64,000 nt of DNA from Prunus persica (taxonomy: Eukaryota > Streptophyta > Magnoliopsida > Rosales > Rosaceae): positions 3,819,385-3,883,384 of the forward strand of contig NC_034014.1 of NCBI RefSeq assembly GCF_000346465.2, in the 5' to 3' direction. Both the position numbers and the translations under genes were made by a program. Numbering within the stretch: position 1 is the first letter of the stretch; the number at the start of each line of letters is the position of its first letter. Of the stretch, positions 38,138-49,575 are shown piece after piece. The notes under the pieces were generated by a model. That model had not been told where the DNA came from and searched no databases. It saw nothing but the letters and a program-made list of their open reading frames with translations.

Positions 38138-41100
38138 TTAATAGAGCAAAGCTGTGTAAAAGAGCTGGTTCCAAGTGTCTGGCAGTCCAGGAAGGCACCA
38201 GTGGCTACAATCTGCTGAGCGTTCAGGATTGGCTCTCTCCTGAGGGCTCAAATCCCCACTGTAGATTGAAGGGTGCCCATCTTTTCTAAGCTCTGAAAGC
38301 ATTGTGATGTCTAGCAAAGATGCAGGGTTGCTCATGCCCCTGATCACATTGTCCACCACTCTCATTTGGTCTGGATATGTTGTCCCTGGATATGTTACTC
38401 CACTTATTGTCATTGGTGCTGTTTCCCCATAGCAGTTCTTGGTGGTTGCAGGAGTTGCTCCCCCATTCCATTCATTTGGGCTGTCAATTTAGCATCTTGT
38501 ATAAGTTACCATGTACACAAATTCAGGATCTAGGTATAAATTGGTACTCTAATATCATGTAGCCTAATGAGATTTAACTATGCAAAGTGATAGGTTGATA
38601 CTGGATATCAATCTACAATCTCTAATATATCGTAGGAACCAATTTACAATTCCTGATACAATATGAAAACAAATCTATAGTAGTACCTGATGCACTACGC
38701 TTATCGTTAATGTACCGGGTATCGACTAAAAACTAGGTACTGTAAATTAGTACCCGATACACTAAGGTTATCGATATCAAATATCGATTAAAATGTAAGT
38801 ACTATAAATTGGTATCCAATACTAGTTGATCTCTACCCTTTGACAAGAGTGACTTGGGCTAATGTCAACTGTAGCACTAATGATTAAAATGGCTATGGGC
38901 TATAGCTTGTTCAGTCACATAGGGGAGGGCCAGATTTGAGAAAAGTGGTCCACTTTCTCTGGTGAGATGTAGATGAGCAGTTTTTGTCTTCTTCAAAGAT
39001 TGCATGTGTTTACTGTTTCCTGTTTAGTGCCACCGACAAACCAAGTGCAAGCTCTGACCTAATCCTCCGAACACTGCACTGTTTACTGGTTCCAACATTT
39101 ATACATTGTTTTCTAAGCAAATGGGCTTACTTGTTCCTTTGAAAAGGTTTTACCATTGATTGTAATTGGCCGTGGACCAACCTAAATTCAGGGTAGGGAT
39201 CGAGTCAACTTTGCCAACTCGCAAACCAAAAAAGACATCTAAAAATGGAGCAAATTTTTGGTGCTTGGTGCTGGCAGCACCCAGCACACGCATTAGCCAT
39301 TAAGCCTGGAAATCGAAATTCACAAATCAATTATTGGAGAGAGAGAGAGAGAGAGAGAGACCCACTTGTAGTGTGTGGGAGATATGGAAAGGAAGAAAAC
39401 TCGGGTCCTTGTGGTGTCGATGTTTGAGTCGACCCAATTAGCCCATGTTCTCATCCCTTTCTCCAAAGCAGCCAAACGATCCATATCTCGGTAATATTTT
39501 CCTCCTGATTCCATGTAATCCCACCTACATGTTTCCAAAGTCCAAGAAAAAAAAAAGATTTCAATCCCATTATCATTATCATCATGTCATATACATTTGC
39601 AAGTACTTTTGTCAATTTCAAAATCATTTTAGATAACAAGGAAACGTCACACAACTTTTGGTTACTTTTTGGTCTCAGAGATGCATCTTTAGCCGTGGAT
39701 TAATATGTAAGAAGCAATTAATTCTTTAATTGAAGTTCAAAAGCACTTTTACTCCTCCCAAAGTGCTTCTATAATCCGAAAAACATTTTTCACTATTCCC
39801 AACCTACATTACCAAAAATACTTCTAAAGGCACTGTCAATATTCTTGTGACAAAAGTAATAACGGATGATTTTACCAGTATGCAAACAATCAATTTGACC
39901 CTAACGTTAGAATTGCACACAGTACCGTAAGATAAACAAAATACAAGATTTGCTCACCCCTGGAGACCTCCATTGTGGCTCCACCAGTGACCGGTGTTAA
40001 ATGACAGCACATCGGCGTTCCGCCACGCCTTGCTGTTCTCGGAAATGTCCTCAAGCCTTAGAACTCTCTTTCCTTGCATCATATCTATGTCGACCAGATA
40101 TGGAGCTCGATAGAATTGTATTGTCACACCGTAGTCCTGCAGTGTAGTAGCAAAACTCAATAAGGCCGTGTTTGGATTGATATGATGCTCTCATTTCCTA
40201 GCTCATGACTTTTTGTGGACAAAGAACGTGATGGTGGTGTCCTGCTGTAAGCACCAATTGGTCCAAAGGGTCCCTCAAAACAGTTTCCCTACTTGATTCT
40301 TTTGTACTACTCGAATTTCAAAGCATTGTTAAAAAGTGGGCAAAAAACAGAAAAGCTTCTTCATTTATGAACTGGATTTTCTAATTTTTTTAGTTCCTAT
40401 GACCAGAACAGTGTTTGATAAAATTCAAAACCCACACACAAAAGGAATTAGTATGAACAATTGTAAACCCTCACACCATATATGTTCTCACAGAAATAAT
40501 AACCATTAATTTTCACAACTATGGTGGTTCTTGTTCTGTTTTGCTTACTGAAAATTTAGAACAGAACCATATTGATGTGTGTATTTGGGCATTGGCATTG
40601 AATCCAATTGCTTCAAGAAACCAAAATACCAAAACCCAGAATGAAGCAAAGAAATTCCTAGTTAAGTACGTTTTGGGGGAAACAAATCAGAGACTTACCA
40701 AGAAGCTAAATGTTGAGAGTGGATCTCCCTTGACCATTTGTGTCTGGGTTTGAGGAGCTGCAGAGTAAATCAAGCAAACCAAAGACTCCCATTGATTCCT
40801 CCCAAGCGAGTCACCTACAAACATCACTGTTTTCCCTCTCATTTTGTCCAAAAACTCAAGCCCATTGAACCTACCAAGAACAACAAGCTACACCAAAAGT
40901 CACCACCACATAAAAAACACAAACCCATTTCAAAAGACAACATTTTGAAGTAATTGCTTACCTTGGGAGCTCACAATTGAGGGGTCTCCATCTGTACTTG
41001 AGGTAGCCAGTGTCTGGGCGGCCGTACATTTGACAGTTGAACTCAGGGTCTATGATTAATGGACACTCAGAAGATTGGTACATTGGGTAATCGTCATCTT

Positions 41101-41287
41101 GGACCCAAGTGCCTGCAAACAAAGCACAATTGCTTTGGTTGGTTTGGAACATTGGAGCTGTTCTGTGGTGGTGGTAGCTGTGGTGGTGCTTCTTCATGCT
41201 CAGTATCAAAGCTGAGCGGCATTGGACCAAAACCAGGCAAAGAATAGTTAAACATGAACCAATAGATTGGGAACAGAAAAGAGCCAT
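38138..41287 (-). CDS. PMR5/TBL44-like trichome birefringence-like protein
   Basis: The encoded protein belongs to a family of Golgi/ER polysaccharide O-acetyltransferases. PMR5, named for powdery mildew resistance, affects pectin acetylation. Five exons splice in frame with GT-AG introns: 41287-40962, 40870-40699, 40136-39958, 39524-39366 and 38480-38138 (392 aa). The N-terminus has a hydrophobic signal-anchor (about residues 8-28) followed by a His-rich stretch. The PMR5N domain begins at [17 protein letters not shown]. The catalytic GDS motif is in exon 2 ([16 protein letters not shown]) and the DxxH motif is near the C-terminus ([16 protein letters not shown]). [20 protein letters not shown] in exons 3-4 resembles PMR5 more than other TBL clades, from memory. 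Intron 4 carries diverse repeats and lies beside a (GA)n tract. The gene looks intact. Confidence 0.92.
39337..39361 (+). repeat. (GA)n microsatellite in an intron of the PMR5-like gene
   Basis: A pure GA run adjoining the exon 4 donor side of the minus-strand gene; the donor lies immediately beyond at 39364-39365. Confidence 0.85.
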
Positions 41288-41470
41288 TGTAGAGAGGTGT
41301 TAATGGGTGATGGATAAAAGCAAAACCTGAAAAAGAAGAAACAGATAGAGAGAGAGAGACAGAGAGAGAAATGGAGCTAATGTAAGTTGAAATAAAAGTT
41401 GAAATCTTGGTCCTGATTGGGTCATATATATAAATGTAATAAATTATAAAATGAAAAAGGGTCATGCCTA

Positions 41471-41827
41471 GGGAGACCAACTTTTAGATACCAACTTGTG
41501 GCAGAGCTCTCGTCAATAAGCGTCGTTCAACTTCTGTAAAATGTGAATTGTCAATTTGAAANNNNNNNNNNNNNNNNNNNNNNNNNNNNNNNNNNNNNNN
41601 NNNNNNNNNNNNNNNNNNNNNNNNNNNNNNNNNNNNNNNNNNNNNNNNNNNNNNNNNNNNNAATTCGCTCGCAGACAACGGCTATAATCTAGATGGCGTC
41701 TTACGGGGATGACATCAATCTCCCACGCCCATCCTCACCATTCTATTTTCTTTTATCCCCCCAATACAACAGTCCACCCATCTCTTCGAGCCTTTGTACT
41801 CAAGTTGGTATCTAAAGTTGGTCTCCC
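41471..41827. mobile_element. Mariner/Stowaway-type MITE spanning an assembly gap
   Basis: The left end GGGAGACCAACTTTTAGATA and the right end (reverse complement GGGAGACCAACTTTAGATAC) form inverted repeats of about 28 bp with one indel. They are flanked by TA dinucleotides at 41469-41470 and 41828-41829. A run of 100 N (41562-41661) lies inside. The right part continues to 41827. Confidence 0.7.
41562..41661. other. Assembly gap (100 N)
   Basis: Exactly 100 unknown bases, the usual placeholder for a gap of unknown size. Any reading frame through it is meaningless. Confidence 0.98.
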
Positions 41828-41839
41828 TAGCATTTTCCA

Positions 41840-43830
41840 ATGAAAAAAGAAGGGTGGGGTTTTAGATTTGTTGTGTACATGTGAGGGTTGCTGAGATGGG
41901 TTTACTCTTCACGTGAGTTAAAAAAAGAAAATGGACTGGTGACGGTGGGCTTGCGAGATTGATTTGGACCCCGTAACTGTACTTCTACCTTTCTTCACAT
42001 TGTCTGCGAGTGTTTTTGTCCACACACCATGAATCCAGTGTTTGTGTGATCTTTTTGTAAAAGATGGTAGATTTCTCTTGAAATTTTGGAAGCAAGGTGG
42101 TTAAGAAAATTACAGGAAGGGTCAAGAAGAAGAAAAATTATTGGGCGTGTTAGAACTTAGAACCACGAGGCGATGTGGCGTATTGCACAGTTGCATTCAT
42201 CCAAACTGTAACACGTGTATTAGGTTTTAAATTTACATAATTTAGATATTAATAATAATACCCATTTTTATAATTCAAGTGAATATAAGTTCTCATTATG
42301 TGTTGATATTGCATGATATTGTCCAAAATGTGTTGATAACATATTTATTTACGTCCAATCCAATTCATAGCCGAACTATTCAAGTGAATTCTATACACTA
42401 CTCACATCACATACAATAATTTCTCAAATTAAAAAGATTTTCATGAAGTTGGGACCAACCGGCAAGGTTGTGTGCCGAGGTCAAGTGCTCATTAGTCTGC
42501 ACTTTTTTTTCTTTTAATGTTAGGGAGGGAGGGAGGGAGACAGCCAATGTGTGGTGAGGTCATCTCAATTCTCTACTTGGTTGCTTGCTATGCTGGCGCC
42601 CCCCCCCTCCCCCTTCTCTCTCTCTCTCTCTCTCTGCTGCTATGTTAGGCGCCTCAAAGTTGGATTCTCTCTCTCTCATTTATTATACAAGGAAGCAGAG
42701 TTAAAAATGTAGGTCTGCACCTTTTCAAGAAAGAGGGCAACTCCAATTGGAAAGCAGATGTTCTTTGCTTTACTTACCAACATATACATAGAACATCATT
42801 CTTGTGTTTACTTTGCTTTATGGAAAATTTAGGGGCAAGCCTTATGAAACATCACCATCTAAAATTAGTCACCTTCCATTGTCATGAATTCGGATTTATT
42901 AATCACGACAAAAAAACTTTTAAGTATTTAATAATTTTGTTGAGGCATTGCAGCATTGACTGTCGTAAATTCACAATGTGAAAGACTCAGTTTTTCAAAG
43001 AGAAAGGAGGGGCTTTGGAATCTTTTTCTGTATTGAAGTGAGGTTTATTTGAAAGCACAAGTTTTAGTTTCCCTAGCTCAACAAGGAAGAATTGGTTCCA
43101 TGCATCCCTTGATTATTTTTCAATTTCTTAATGGTCAAGAACATTATTAAATTTGTATGCTCTGCATATATAGATAGATAGATACATATGAAATAATATA
43201 ATCCCTAAAATTGGTTTTAGTTTGCAGCAGTTATTGGTACTTTGTGAAGAGTGATTGGGAAGGGTGAAAGAACACATGAGTTATGATCTTCAAGAATGTG
43301 AGAGATGTTTGGTGAGCTATTATTGGCCAATGTCTCCATTAGGTGTATTTAGGAGGAACCTGCAATGCAATTTGCAAAATGTGTCTAGTGCTGCATGAGC
43401 AGCCAGCTACCAAAATCAGTGGCGGATGCAGGAATTGATACTCATGGGGTCATAGTGTAAACTACTCAATATTTTTTTAAAATGAAAAAAATATTGAAAA
43501 TGAAACGATAGTACTTTCACTCATAATTAATGTCAAAAACAATATTACAAGTTACAAAAGTTACTTGAATTGAATTGTAAACTTTCACAAAAATAGTGGC
43601 AGCGGCGGGGACGACTGGTAGTGAACGGCAGCTAGCACTCTTGGCGGCGGTGGCAAGGAAGGAGGTGGTGGAGGTCTTGGGGAGATTGGGGTTAGGGTTG
43701 ATGTTGAGGAGAAATATGAAAATTGGGATTTTGGAGGTGAATTTTGGGGTTTGTGCTTAGGCGGGACTCTTTTATTTATTTTTATTTTTTTATAGATATT
43801 GTTTTTCCTGGACTTAGATTTCATCTACCA
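41840..43830. other. Intergenic DNA with simple repeats
   Basis: It contains a poly-C/CT tract at about 42600-42640, GGGA repeats near 42522-42540 and GATA repeats near 43173-43186. A TGGCGGATGCAGG phrase near 43425 resembles a common plant transposon end, but I could not find its partner. No intact gene is recognised. Confidence 0.45.
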
Positions 43831-43832
43831 AA

Positions 43833-44142
43833 GACTCGGTGATGGTGGTGACCAAGGACGAGTACGAAAAATGCCATTCTGCTCATCCCATCTTCTTCTC
43901 CAACAATGGTTTGACCGTGTTCACATTGGACCGGCCTGGTTTGTTCTATTTCATTTGTGGGGGTTTCTGCGCACTGCGAGAGAGGCCAGAAGATCATCAA
44001 GGTCTTGGAACCAGCAAGCCCACCTCAATCTGCTGACCAGAAAGTGCAAAAGAATCATGCTACTGCAGTTGCAATGGCAGCCATCTCTTCTGCAACTCTC
44101 ATGTCCTACATTATGTCATTTGTGGGGGTCCTTTTCTTCTAA
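43833..44142 (+). pseudogene. Phytocyanin / early nodulin-like protein fragment, frameshifted
   Basis: The frame begins DSVMVVTKDEYEKCHSAHPI and continues through GLTVFTLDRPGLFYF, matching the second exon of plant phytocyanins (plastocyanin-like domain). After a run of five G at 43959-43963 the match moves to another frame: HCERGQKIIKVLEPASPP, then a hydrophobic tail typical of a GPI-anchor signal, ending at TAA 44140-44142. Removing one G would join the two parts. A second frame problem occurs just before 43833, and no first exon was found upstream. A remnant of a membrane-anchored copper-protein-like gene; it may lack copper ligands as early nodulin-like members do. Confidence 0.75.
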
Positions 44143-44189
44143 TTGCAGTGATCAGTGATGGTTACTATATTTTTCTTTTGGTTTGTTTC

Positions 44190-44580
44190 ATCACGAATAC
44201 TCCAATTTAGGTCCGAATCCCGTATCGGATATGCTACTATACGCATCGGATACGTATCGGAGTCAACGGATACAGTCTTTGATGCACGGACAACTCGTTT
44301 TTAGAGGTTTTAAGAGGGAAAATAAAGAGGAGAGAAGCTTTAATTGTTGCTGGTTGAAAAATTCGAAGAGTTTGCCAGCCGTAGGTCTACTTTGCACGAT
44401 CATACTCCAACACTTCTTCTACTGTATTTTTATCTTAGTTTTATGTTATAAATATTTTGATAACTATATATTAAATTTTTAATATATATTTTTAATTACC
44501 GTATAATATCCTAGTTTTTAAATATTTTTCGTATTGTCTTTCGTATGGTATCGCCGTATCTGTATCCGCTTCATAGGTGA
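44190..44580. repeat. Short element with TATCGGATACG-type repeats
   Basis: CGTATCGGATA and CGGATACGTATCGG phrases near 44221-44270 recur in inverted form (CGTATCTGTATCCG) near 44555-44570. The segment may be a small inverted-repeat transposon about 350 bp long. Boundaries are not clear. Confidence 0.35.
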
Positions 44581-44879
44581 GTTGAGATTAAAAGGAGTGT
44601 AGGATTGATTGAGATTATGAAAATAAATTTGTTTCAAGTATGATATTTCTTTATTGAATTTTTATTATTTTATTATTTTATCATTTTTTGGGGTACAGAT
44701 TTGTTTTAACTCTTGAACATATTATTTGCATCCATCTTTGTACAAACCATAAATGAGATAACTCTCGGAAGCTAGGGTTATTGGTTCAAGACTTGGATTT
44801 GGGTTTGGAATACTAAAATAATTTTCTATCATTTTTAAATTGTTGAAACCATATTTTGAAACTACTAGCCAGAACTCTG

Positions 44880-45110
44880 TCCCTCTTCCTATTTTCACTG
44901 GAGAAAACTATGACTTCTAGAGTATTAAAATGGAGACTTATTTTATGTCTCAAGATTTATGGGACACAGTTGATAGTGGCTTCAATAATCCAGAAAATCC
45001 AACCGTGGAACAGTTGAGGTAGCTAAAGAAGGATCAACAAAAGGATGCAAAGGCCTTATTTGTAGGTAAGATTCCAATTCTCACCATGTTCAATCAGAAT
45101 ACATAAGCTT
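44880..45110 (+). pseudogene. Ty1/copia gag fragment
   Basis: The plus-strand frame reads FTGENYDF, stop, SIKMETYFMSQDLWDTVDSG and then QQKDAKAL. This matches the N-terminal gag motif of plant copia elements (in which the stop would be Trp). A second TAG follows in the LR-stop-LKKDQQ segment. No LTRs or pol are joined to it. Confidence 0.7.
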
Positions 45111-45159
45111 TAGTGTACCATCTGAAGAGATATCCATATATCAGAGTTTTGTCGAATAT

Positions 45160-45270
45160 ATAATAAGAGATACCCGGAATACATGGTCACGGGTAATAAG
45201 AGATACCCGGAATACATGGCCGGGCGGCTATACGTTTTATTTAAAAAAAAGGGACACCCGCCTAGCAGGA
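45160..45270. repeat. Palindrome-family spacer between gene fragments
   Basis: Contains GAGATACCCGGAATACATGG twice and a half palindrome GGCGGCTATACG, followed by GGGACACCCGCCTAGCAGG. The CGCCTAGC and CGGCTATA phrases are shared with spacers at 48.8-49.9 kb and with the array at 54.4-63.9 kb. Confidence 0.55.
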
Positions 45271-45562
45271 ATAAGGTACCAAGCTAGTATAATAGCTCCA
45301 CTGCACTAGATGGTTGGACCTGTTAAGGAACTGTGTTCAATTTTGTTATCATATCTGTTTAGTCTATTCTTGTGTATTCCTATTGCTTGTATGTCATGTA
45401 TATACTTTAGGAATAGAGAGCACACGTTGCCTAGCTCATTTGTCTATCTGCTTATTCTGGGTAAAGAAAATTTAATTTTCCCTTTGGACTTTGTTCTTCT
45501 CCCCTGTTCAATTCAAATTTAGCGTTGTGGCACCTATAGTTATGGGAACTTTGATTTTCCAG

Positions 45563-46211
45563 GCCTCTTTAGCAATCACGTCCCCTTATACTTTGTTGGA
45601 ACAAAGAAATTCTTTTCGAAGATGGGTCTGGCTTGCCACATTGCAAAAATTCACAGTGAGGTAATGAGTCATTACTCTGTGATCATTGCTGACTGAGTTT
45701 TGTGAAATTTGTCTTCCCTTTTCATATGTTTTCTTGGATGAAGGCATCTGTTGAGCACAATGCATGGAACTCAAGCAATACATTGAGGAGCTTTACTGGG
45801 GATTCGGTAAGCGTGTGATGCTACTGGGGCACAGCAAGGGAGGCGTTGATGCTGCAGCTGCTTTGTCAATCTATTGGTGTGATTTGAAAGACAAAGTTGC
45901 TGGCTTAGCACTGGTACAGAGCCCCTATGGTGGCACTCCCTTGGCTTCTGATATTCTTCGCGAACGCCAAATTGTGGACGAAGAAACCCGCAGGATCATG
46001 GAACTTTTAATATGCAAGCTAATTAAGGTAATAGCACCAATGCCTGAGATTGTTGAAAGTCCTTTGTGTATGTACTAAACAAGTGGAGAATTATTAAGTT
46101 GTGTTTGGAAACATCTCAATTCATATTTGCAGTGTAAGATGACATTCGGGCATTGGAGGATCTTAGTTATGAGAAGCGACAGGAGTTCATCATGAAGCAC
46201 AAGCTACCACC
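45563..46211 (+). pseudogene. Alpha/beta-hydrolase gene fragment, copy 1
   Basis: Three exon-like blocks remain. The first (45563-45660) reads NHVPLYFVGTKKFFSKMGLA and ends at a GT donor. The second (from 45744) encodes ELKQYIEELYWGFGKRVMLL, then the serine-hydrolase elbow GHSKGG, then AGLALVQSPYGGTPLASDIL, and ends at a GT donor after LICKLIK. The third (about 46139-46211) encodes RALEDLSYEKRQEFIMKHKL. The sequence resembles a plant alpha/beta-hydrolase family of unknown function. One G is missing at about 45768 (GCATGGAAC versus GCATGGGAAC in copy 2), breaking the frame at the start of exon 2. Both the 5' and 3' parts of the gene are absent. Confidence 0.7.
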
Positions 46212-46214
46212 TGT

Positions 46215-46335
46215 AAATAGTATAGCCGCGCGGCTATACTATTTATTTAAAAAGAAGAATAAAAACCACTGTAAAGCCGCGCGGCGATGTAAAAAATAAT
46301 TCCGAGTATAGCCGAACGGCTGTACTATATAAATA
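46215..46335. repeat. Palindrome-family spacer
   Basis: Three imperfect palindromes occur here: TATAGCCGCGCGGCTATA, a form with AAGCCGCGCGGCGAT, and TATAGCCGAACGGCTGTA. They lie directly between the two hydrolase fragments. Confidence 0.7.
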
Positions 46336-46379
46336 AGATTCTTGGAATTGCTTGCAGGAATAAGGTACGAAGCTAATAT

Positions 46380-46952
46380 AATAGCTCCACTGCACTAGAT
46401 GGTTGGACCTCTTCAATAACTGTGTTCAATTTTGTTATCATATATGTTTAATCTATTCTGGTATATTCCTAGTGCTTGTATGTCATGCTATATACTTCAG
46501 GAATGAGGAGCACACATTGCCTAGCTCATTTGTCTTTTTGCTTATTCCGGGTAAAGAAAATTTATTTTTCTCTTTTGGACTTTGTTCTTCTCCCCTGTTC
46601 AATCGACATTTAGTGTTGTGGCACCTATAGTTATGGGAACTTTGATTTTCCAGGCCTCTATGGCAATCACGGCATCGTATACTTTGTTGGAACAAATAAA
46701 TTCTTTTCGAAGATGGATCTAGCTCGTCATATTGCAAAAATTTAGAGTGAGGTAATGAGTCATTACTCTGTGATCATTGGTGTGAGTTTTGTCTTCCCTT
46801 TTCATATGTTTTCTTTTATGAAGGCATCTGTTGAGCACAATGCATGGGAACTCAAGCAATACATTGAGGAGTTTTACTGGGAATCCGGTAAGCGTGTGAT
46901 GCTGCTGGGCAAAGCAAGGAAGGTGAGAAGCCTGTATTCCAACGAAGTATAA
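46380..46952 (+). pseudogene. Alpha/beta-hydrolase gene fragment, copy 2
   Basis: A diverged duplicate of 45300-45850, including the shared upstream DNA (ATAGCTCCACTGCACTAGAT). Exon 1 (about 46654-46750) carries an in-frame TAG where copy 1 has His (AKI-stop-SE). Exon 2 (from 46824) has the intact GCATGGGAAC but diverges at GKARK, losing the catalytic GHSKGG motif. The lesions in the two copies are therefore different. Confidence 0.65.
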
Positions 46953-46959
46953 TGCCGAC

Positions 46960-47949
46960 AAAGCTTATGCATGATACATTCATGGCTTTTTTCTTTCCTT
47001 CTTTATTTTAGCTCGCGCATCTTGTTCCATTACACATAGATTGAGTTAGGGGCAAAATCTTTATGAAATACAGTTACCTAACAATCACGTTTATTCCACA
47101 ACACCAAAAATCCTTTTCTCATGAAACTAAAATGTACATAAATGTTGGATGAAAAACCGTATCATTTCTAGTTCCCAACTATCTGTTTAAATTCGTTTTC
47201 CCAACATAAATGTTATACTGCATTTGTCTCATGAGAATGCAATGCATTTTCATAACACCCAATGCTACTTCACCTTTTACATTCTATAAAAAATTTGTAT
47301 TGTACATAAACATGAAAATATTGGAGGAAACTAAAACATCATTCCTCATAATGTGGATGACTATATATGTAAATCAATGAAAATTAATTTTCCTTTTGGA
47401 ATAAAAAATATTAGTTTTTCAGTCAAAAAACAAACAATAGTAATATTGTAAGCCTTGTGTTGGAGGATTTTCTAATTTCGATTGTTTGGAATCCTATGAA
47501 AAAAGGATATCACTTTGTGTTTGAGGGCAACATGCTCAATGAGGAGTGGTAATTTTTCTCATAGAAGAAGAATAACGAAAACTAAAAGAACCCAAATGTT
47601 GTGAGATGATTAAATCGTCAGTAAATACTGTGGAGAGAGAAAGAAAGGTGTTACAATTTCCATTTTAAAATCTTTGTATTTCATTGACCAATAATGATAA
47701 AAAAAAATTTGTATTTTTTGTTGAGAATTATCTAAGTAATGAAACTAACCCACTTTTGTTCCACTTGATTATAACTTTCAAAAAGAACAAATTTCTTAAC
47801 ATTTTAATACAGAAGAAAATCTATTGCATGTGAATGAAACATTAGCTTAAGTTCGTGTCTACATTAACTTAAGGAGAAAAGATATTGATGCAAAAAGCAG
47901 ATTTCGTATTAACACCTGAGATTAACTAAAGAGTAGAGAAAATAAATGA
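46960..47949. other. AT-rich intergenic DNA
   Basis: No gene or transposon ends recognised. Confidence 0.4.
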
Positions 47950-47954
47950 GTAAT

Positions 47955-48225
47955 TGTCACATTCCGGGATCAACTCCGCCGTAGCACGATATTGTCCGCT
48001 TTGGACCCCCCTCTCTGCCCTCACGGTTTTGTTTCTGGGAACTCACGAGCAACTTCTCAGTGGGTCACCCATCCTGGGATTGCTCTGGCCCCCAACTCGC
48101 TTAACTTCGGAGTTCCTACGACTCCAAAGCCAGTGAGCTCCCAAAAGGCCTCGTGCTAGATGGATGCGGATGTGCACATATAAGGCACATCACCCCCTCT
48201 CCGTTGGTTGATGTGGGATCTTACA
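47955..48225 (-). mobile_element. Cassandra-type TRIM solo LTR carrying a 5S rRNA-like segment
   Basis: The 271-bp unit has TG...CA ends on the minus strand (TGTAAGATCCCACATCAACC ... GGAATGTGACA) and a perfect 5-bp target duplication GTAAT at 47950-47954 and 48226-48230. Its middle contains a 5S-rRNA-like block including the RNA polymerase III internal control region type sequence (AAGTTAAGCGAGTTGGGGGC and GGATGGGTGACC-like GGATGGGTCACC). Cassandra elements are known to carry 5S sequence in their LTRs. A single LTR with target duplication shows that the element recombined away, leaving this copy. Confidence 0.88.
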
Positions 48226-48230
48226 GTAAT

Positions 48231-48770
48231 CGTGTTTGTCAACAACTTTAGAAGAAAAAAGGGATAAAACAGTCTAGACGCAAACCAACCAAAGCAACTA
48301 AAATCTTTTGCTGAATTCCTCATTGTCTGATCTCGACCTTTTCCCCGATGGTGCTGCGTTGTCTTCAAAACTTATAACTATAGTTCCATCACTTCTACAA
48401 TTATCCTAAATGAGGGGAAATTGCCTCACCTTCAAATGCTACTATAACGAATTTTACTGGGTTAATTCGAGTATTCTAAAACTATAAATACCTAAATCTG
48501 CAGCTTCCCCTCAATAAATAAATAAATTATGGTGAGACCAAGAGAAGGGATCACACACAAGAGAAGGGATCACCTTTGGGGTTGATCTGAACGCTGCTCC
48601 AGAAGTGGTGCTTGGCCCAGCACCATTCTCAATCGGAGGGGAAGTGCCCCATCTTCCTTCTGATTCTAATGGCTTAAGTACATGCACTCCACCATCTGTA
48701 AGTCCTTATGCAAACTGATTGGGCTCAGATGGATGTGCTGCAACAATGAGAGGATACACCTTTAAGCCGT
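48231..48770. other. Intergenic DNA, possibly decayed coding sequence
   Basis: A stretch near 48560-48700 has coding-like composition (for example ATTCTCAATCGGAGGGGAAG), but I recognise no family. A tandem phrase GAGAAGGGATCAC occurs twice at about 48543-48572. Confidence 0.35.
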
Positions 48771-48774
48771 TAAG

Positions 48775-49295
48775 CGTATAGCCGCTTGGCTATACTATAT
48801 ATATTTTAAATTAAATAATTATAAAAAAACCCGCGTAAAGCCGAGCGGCTATACTATTTAGATAAAAAAATATACCCGAGTATAGTGGCGCGGCTATACT
48901 ATTTATAAATAAATAAAGGGACCCGCCTAGCACCTAGTCGTCCACGTGTGAGAACACGTATAGCCACGGAATTTTTTTTTTAATAAAAAAAATACCCTAT
49001 TATAGTCGTCCGGCTATACTATTTTGAAAAATACGCCCGGGTATAGCCACTTTGCTATACTATTTATAGGGAAAAAAGGGGACCCGCCTAGCGCCTAGCG
49101 GGTGTCCACGTGTCAAAACATGTATAGCCAGACAGCTATACTATTATTATTATTATTTTTTTTTATAACAATTACCATAGTAAGGCCGAGCAGCTATACG
49201 ATTTTCTGATAAATAAAAAAATATCCGAGTATTGCCGCGCGGCTATACTATTTTGAAAAATACGCTCGAGTTAGTATAGCCGACTGGCCATACCT
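48775..49295. repeat. Cluster of TATAGCCG...CGGCTATA palindromes
   Basis: About ten variants of the 18-bp palindrome TATAGCCGNNCGGCTATA occur at intervals of about 40-70 bp, usually followed by CTATTT. Centres differ (for example CTTG, GAGC, GTCC, GCGC) and some arms are damaged. Interleaved are GACCCGCCTAGC and CCACGTGTC phrases, the same modules that occur in the 830-bp array unit. Confidence 0.8.
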
Positions 49296-49299
49296 TTCT

Positions 49300-49575
49300 G
49301 AAACATATGTTCCTTCTGCGAGAAATCCTCTTAGAGATCTTGGAGGCAAACCCCCTTCTGAGAGGCAGATTCTTGCCTTTTATGTTGGAAATGTGCATGG
49401 CTATTTACGTCCAATTATTCTAGAGCACTGGAAGGACAAAGACCCTGATATGAAGATCTTTGGTCCAATGCCTCCTGGTGTTGCAATCAAAAAATGAACT
49501 ACATCCAGCATATGAAGAGAAGCAAATATTGTATCTGCCCCAAGGGTTACGAGGTCAACAGCCCACAGGTGGCTA
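49300..49575 (+). pseudogene. GT47 exostosin-family glycosyltransferase fragment
   Basis: The frame reads NPLRDLGGKPPSERQILAFY, then GNVHGYLRPIILEHWKDKDP and MKIFGPMPPGV, and after a frame change in an A run (about 49488-49493) MNYIQHMKRSKYCICPKGYE and VNSP. This matches the conserved C-terminal half of plant exostosin-like glycosyltransferases of GT47. The match ends abruptly at about 49570, where palindrome-family DNA resumes. Both flanks are palindrome clusters. Confidence 0.8.

Noticed and set aside
41484..41678. Reading frame across the N gap
   Set aside because: It is made of unknown bases and MITE DNA.
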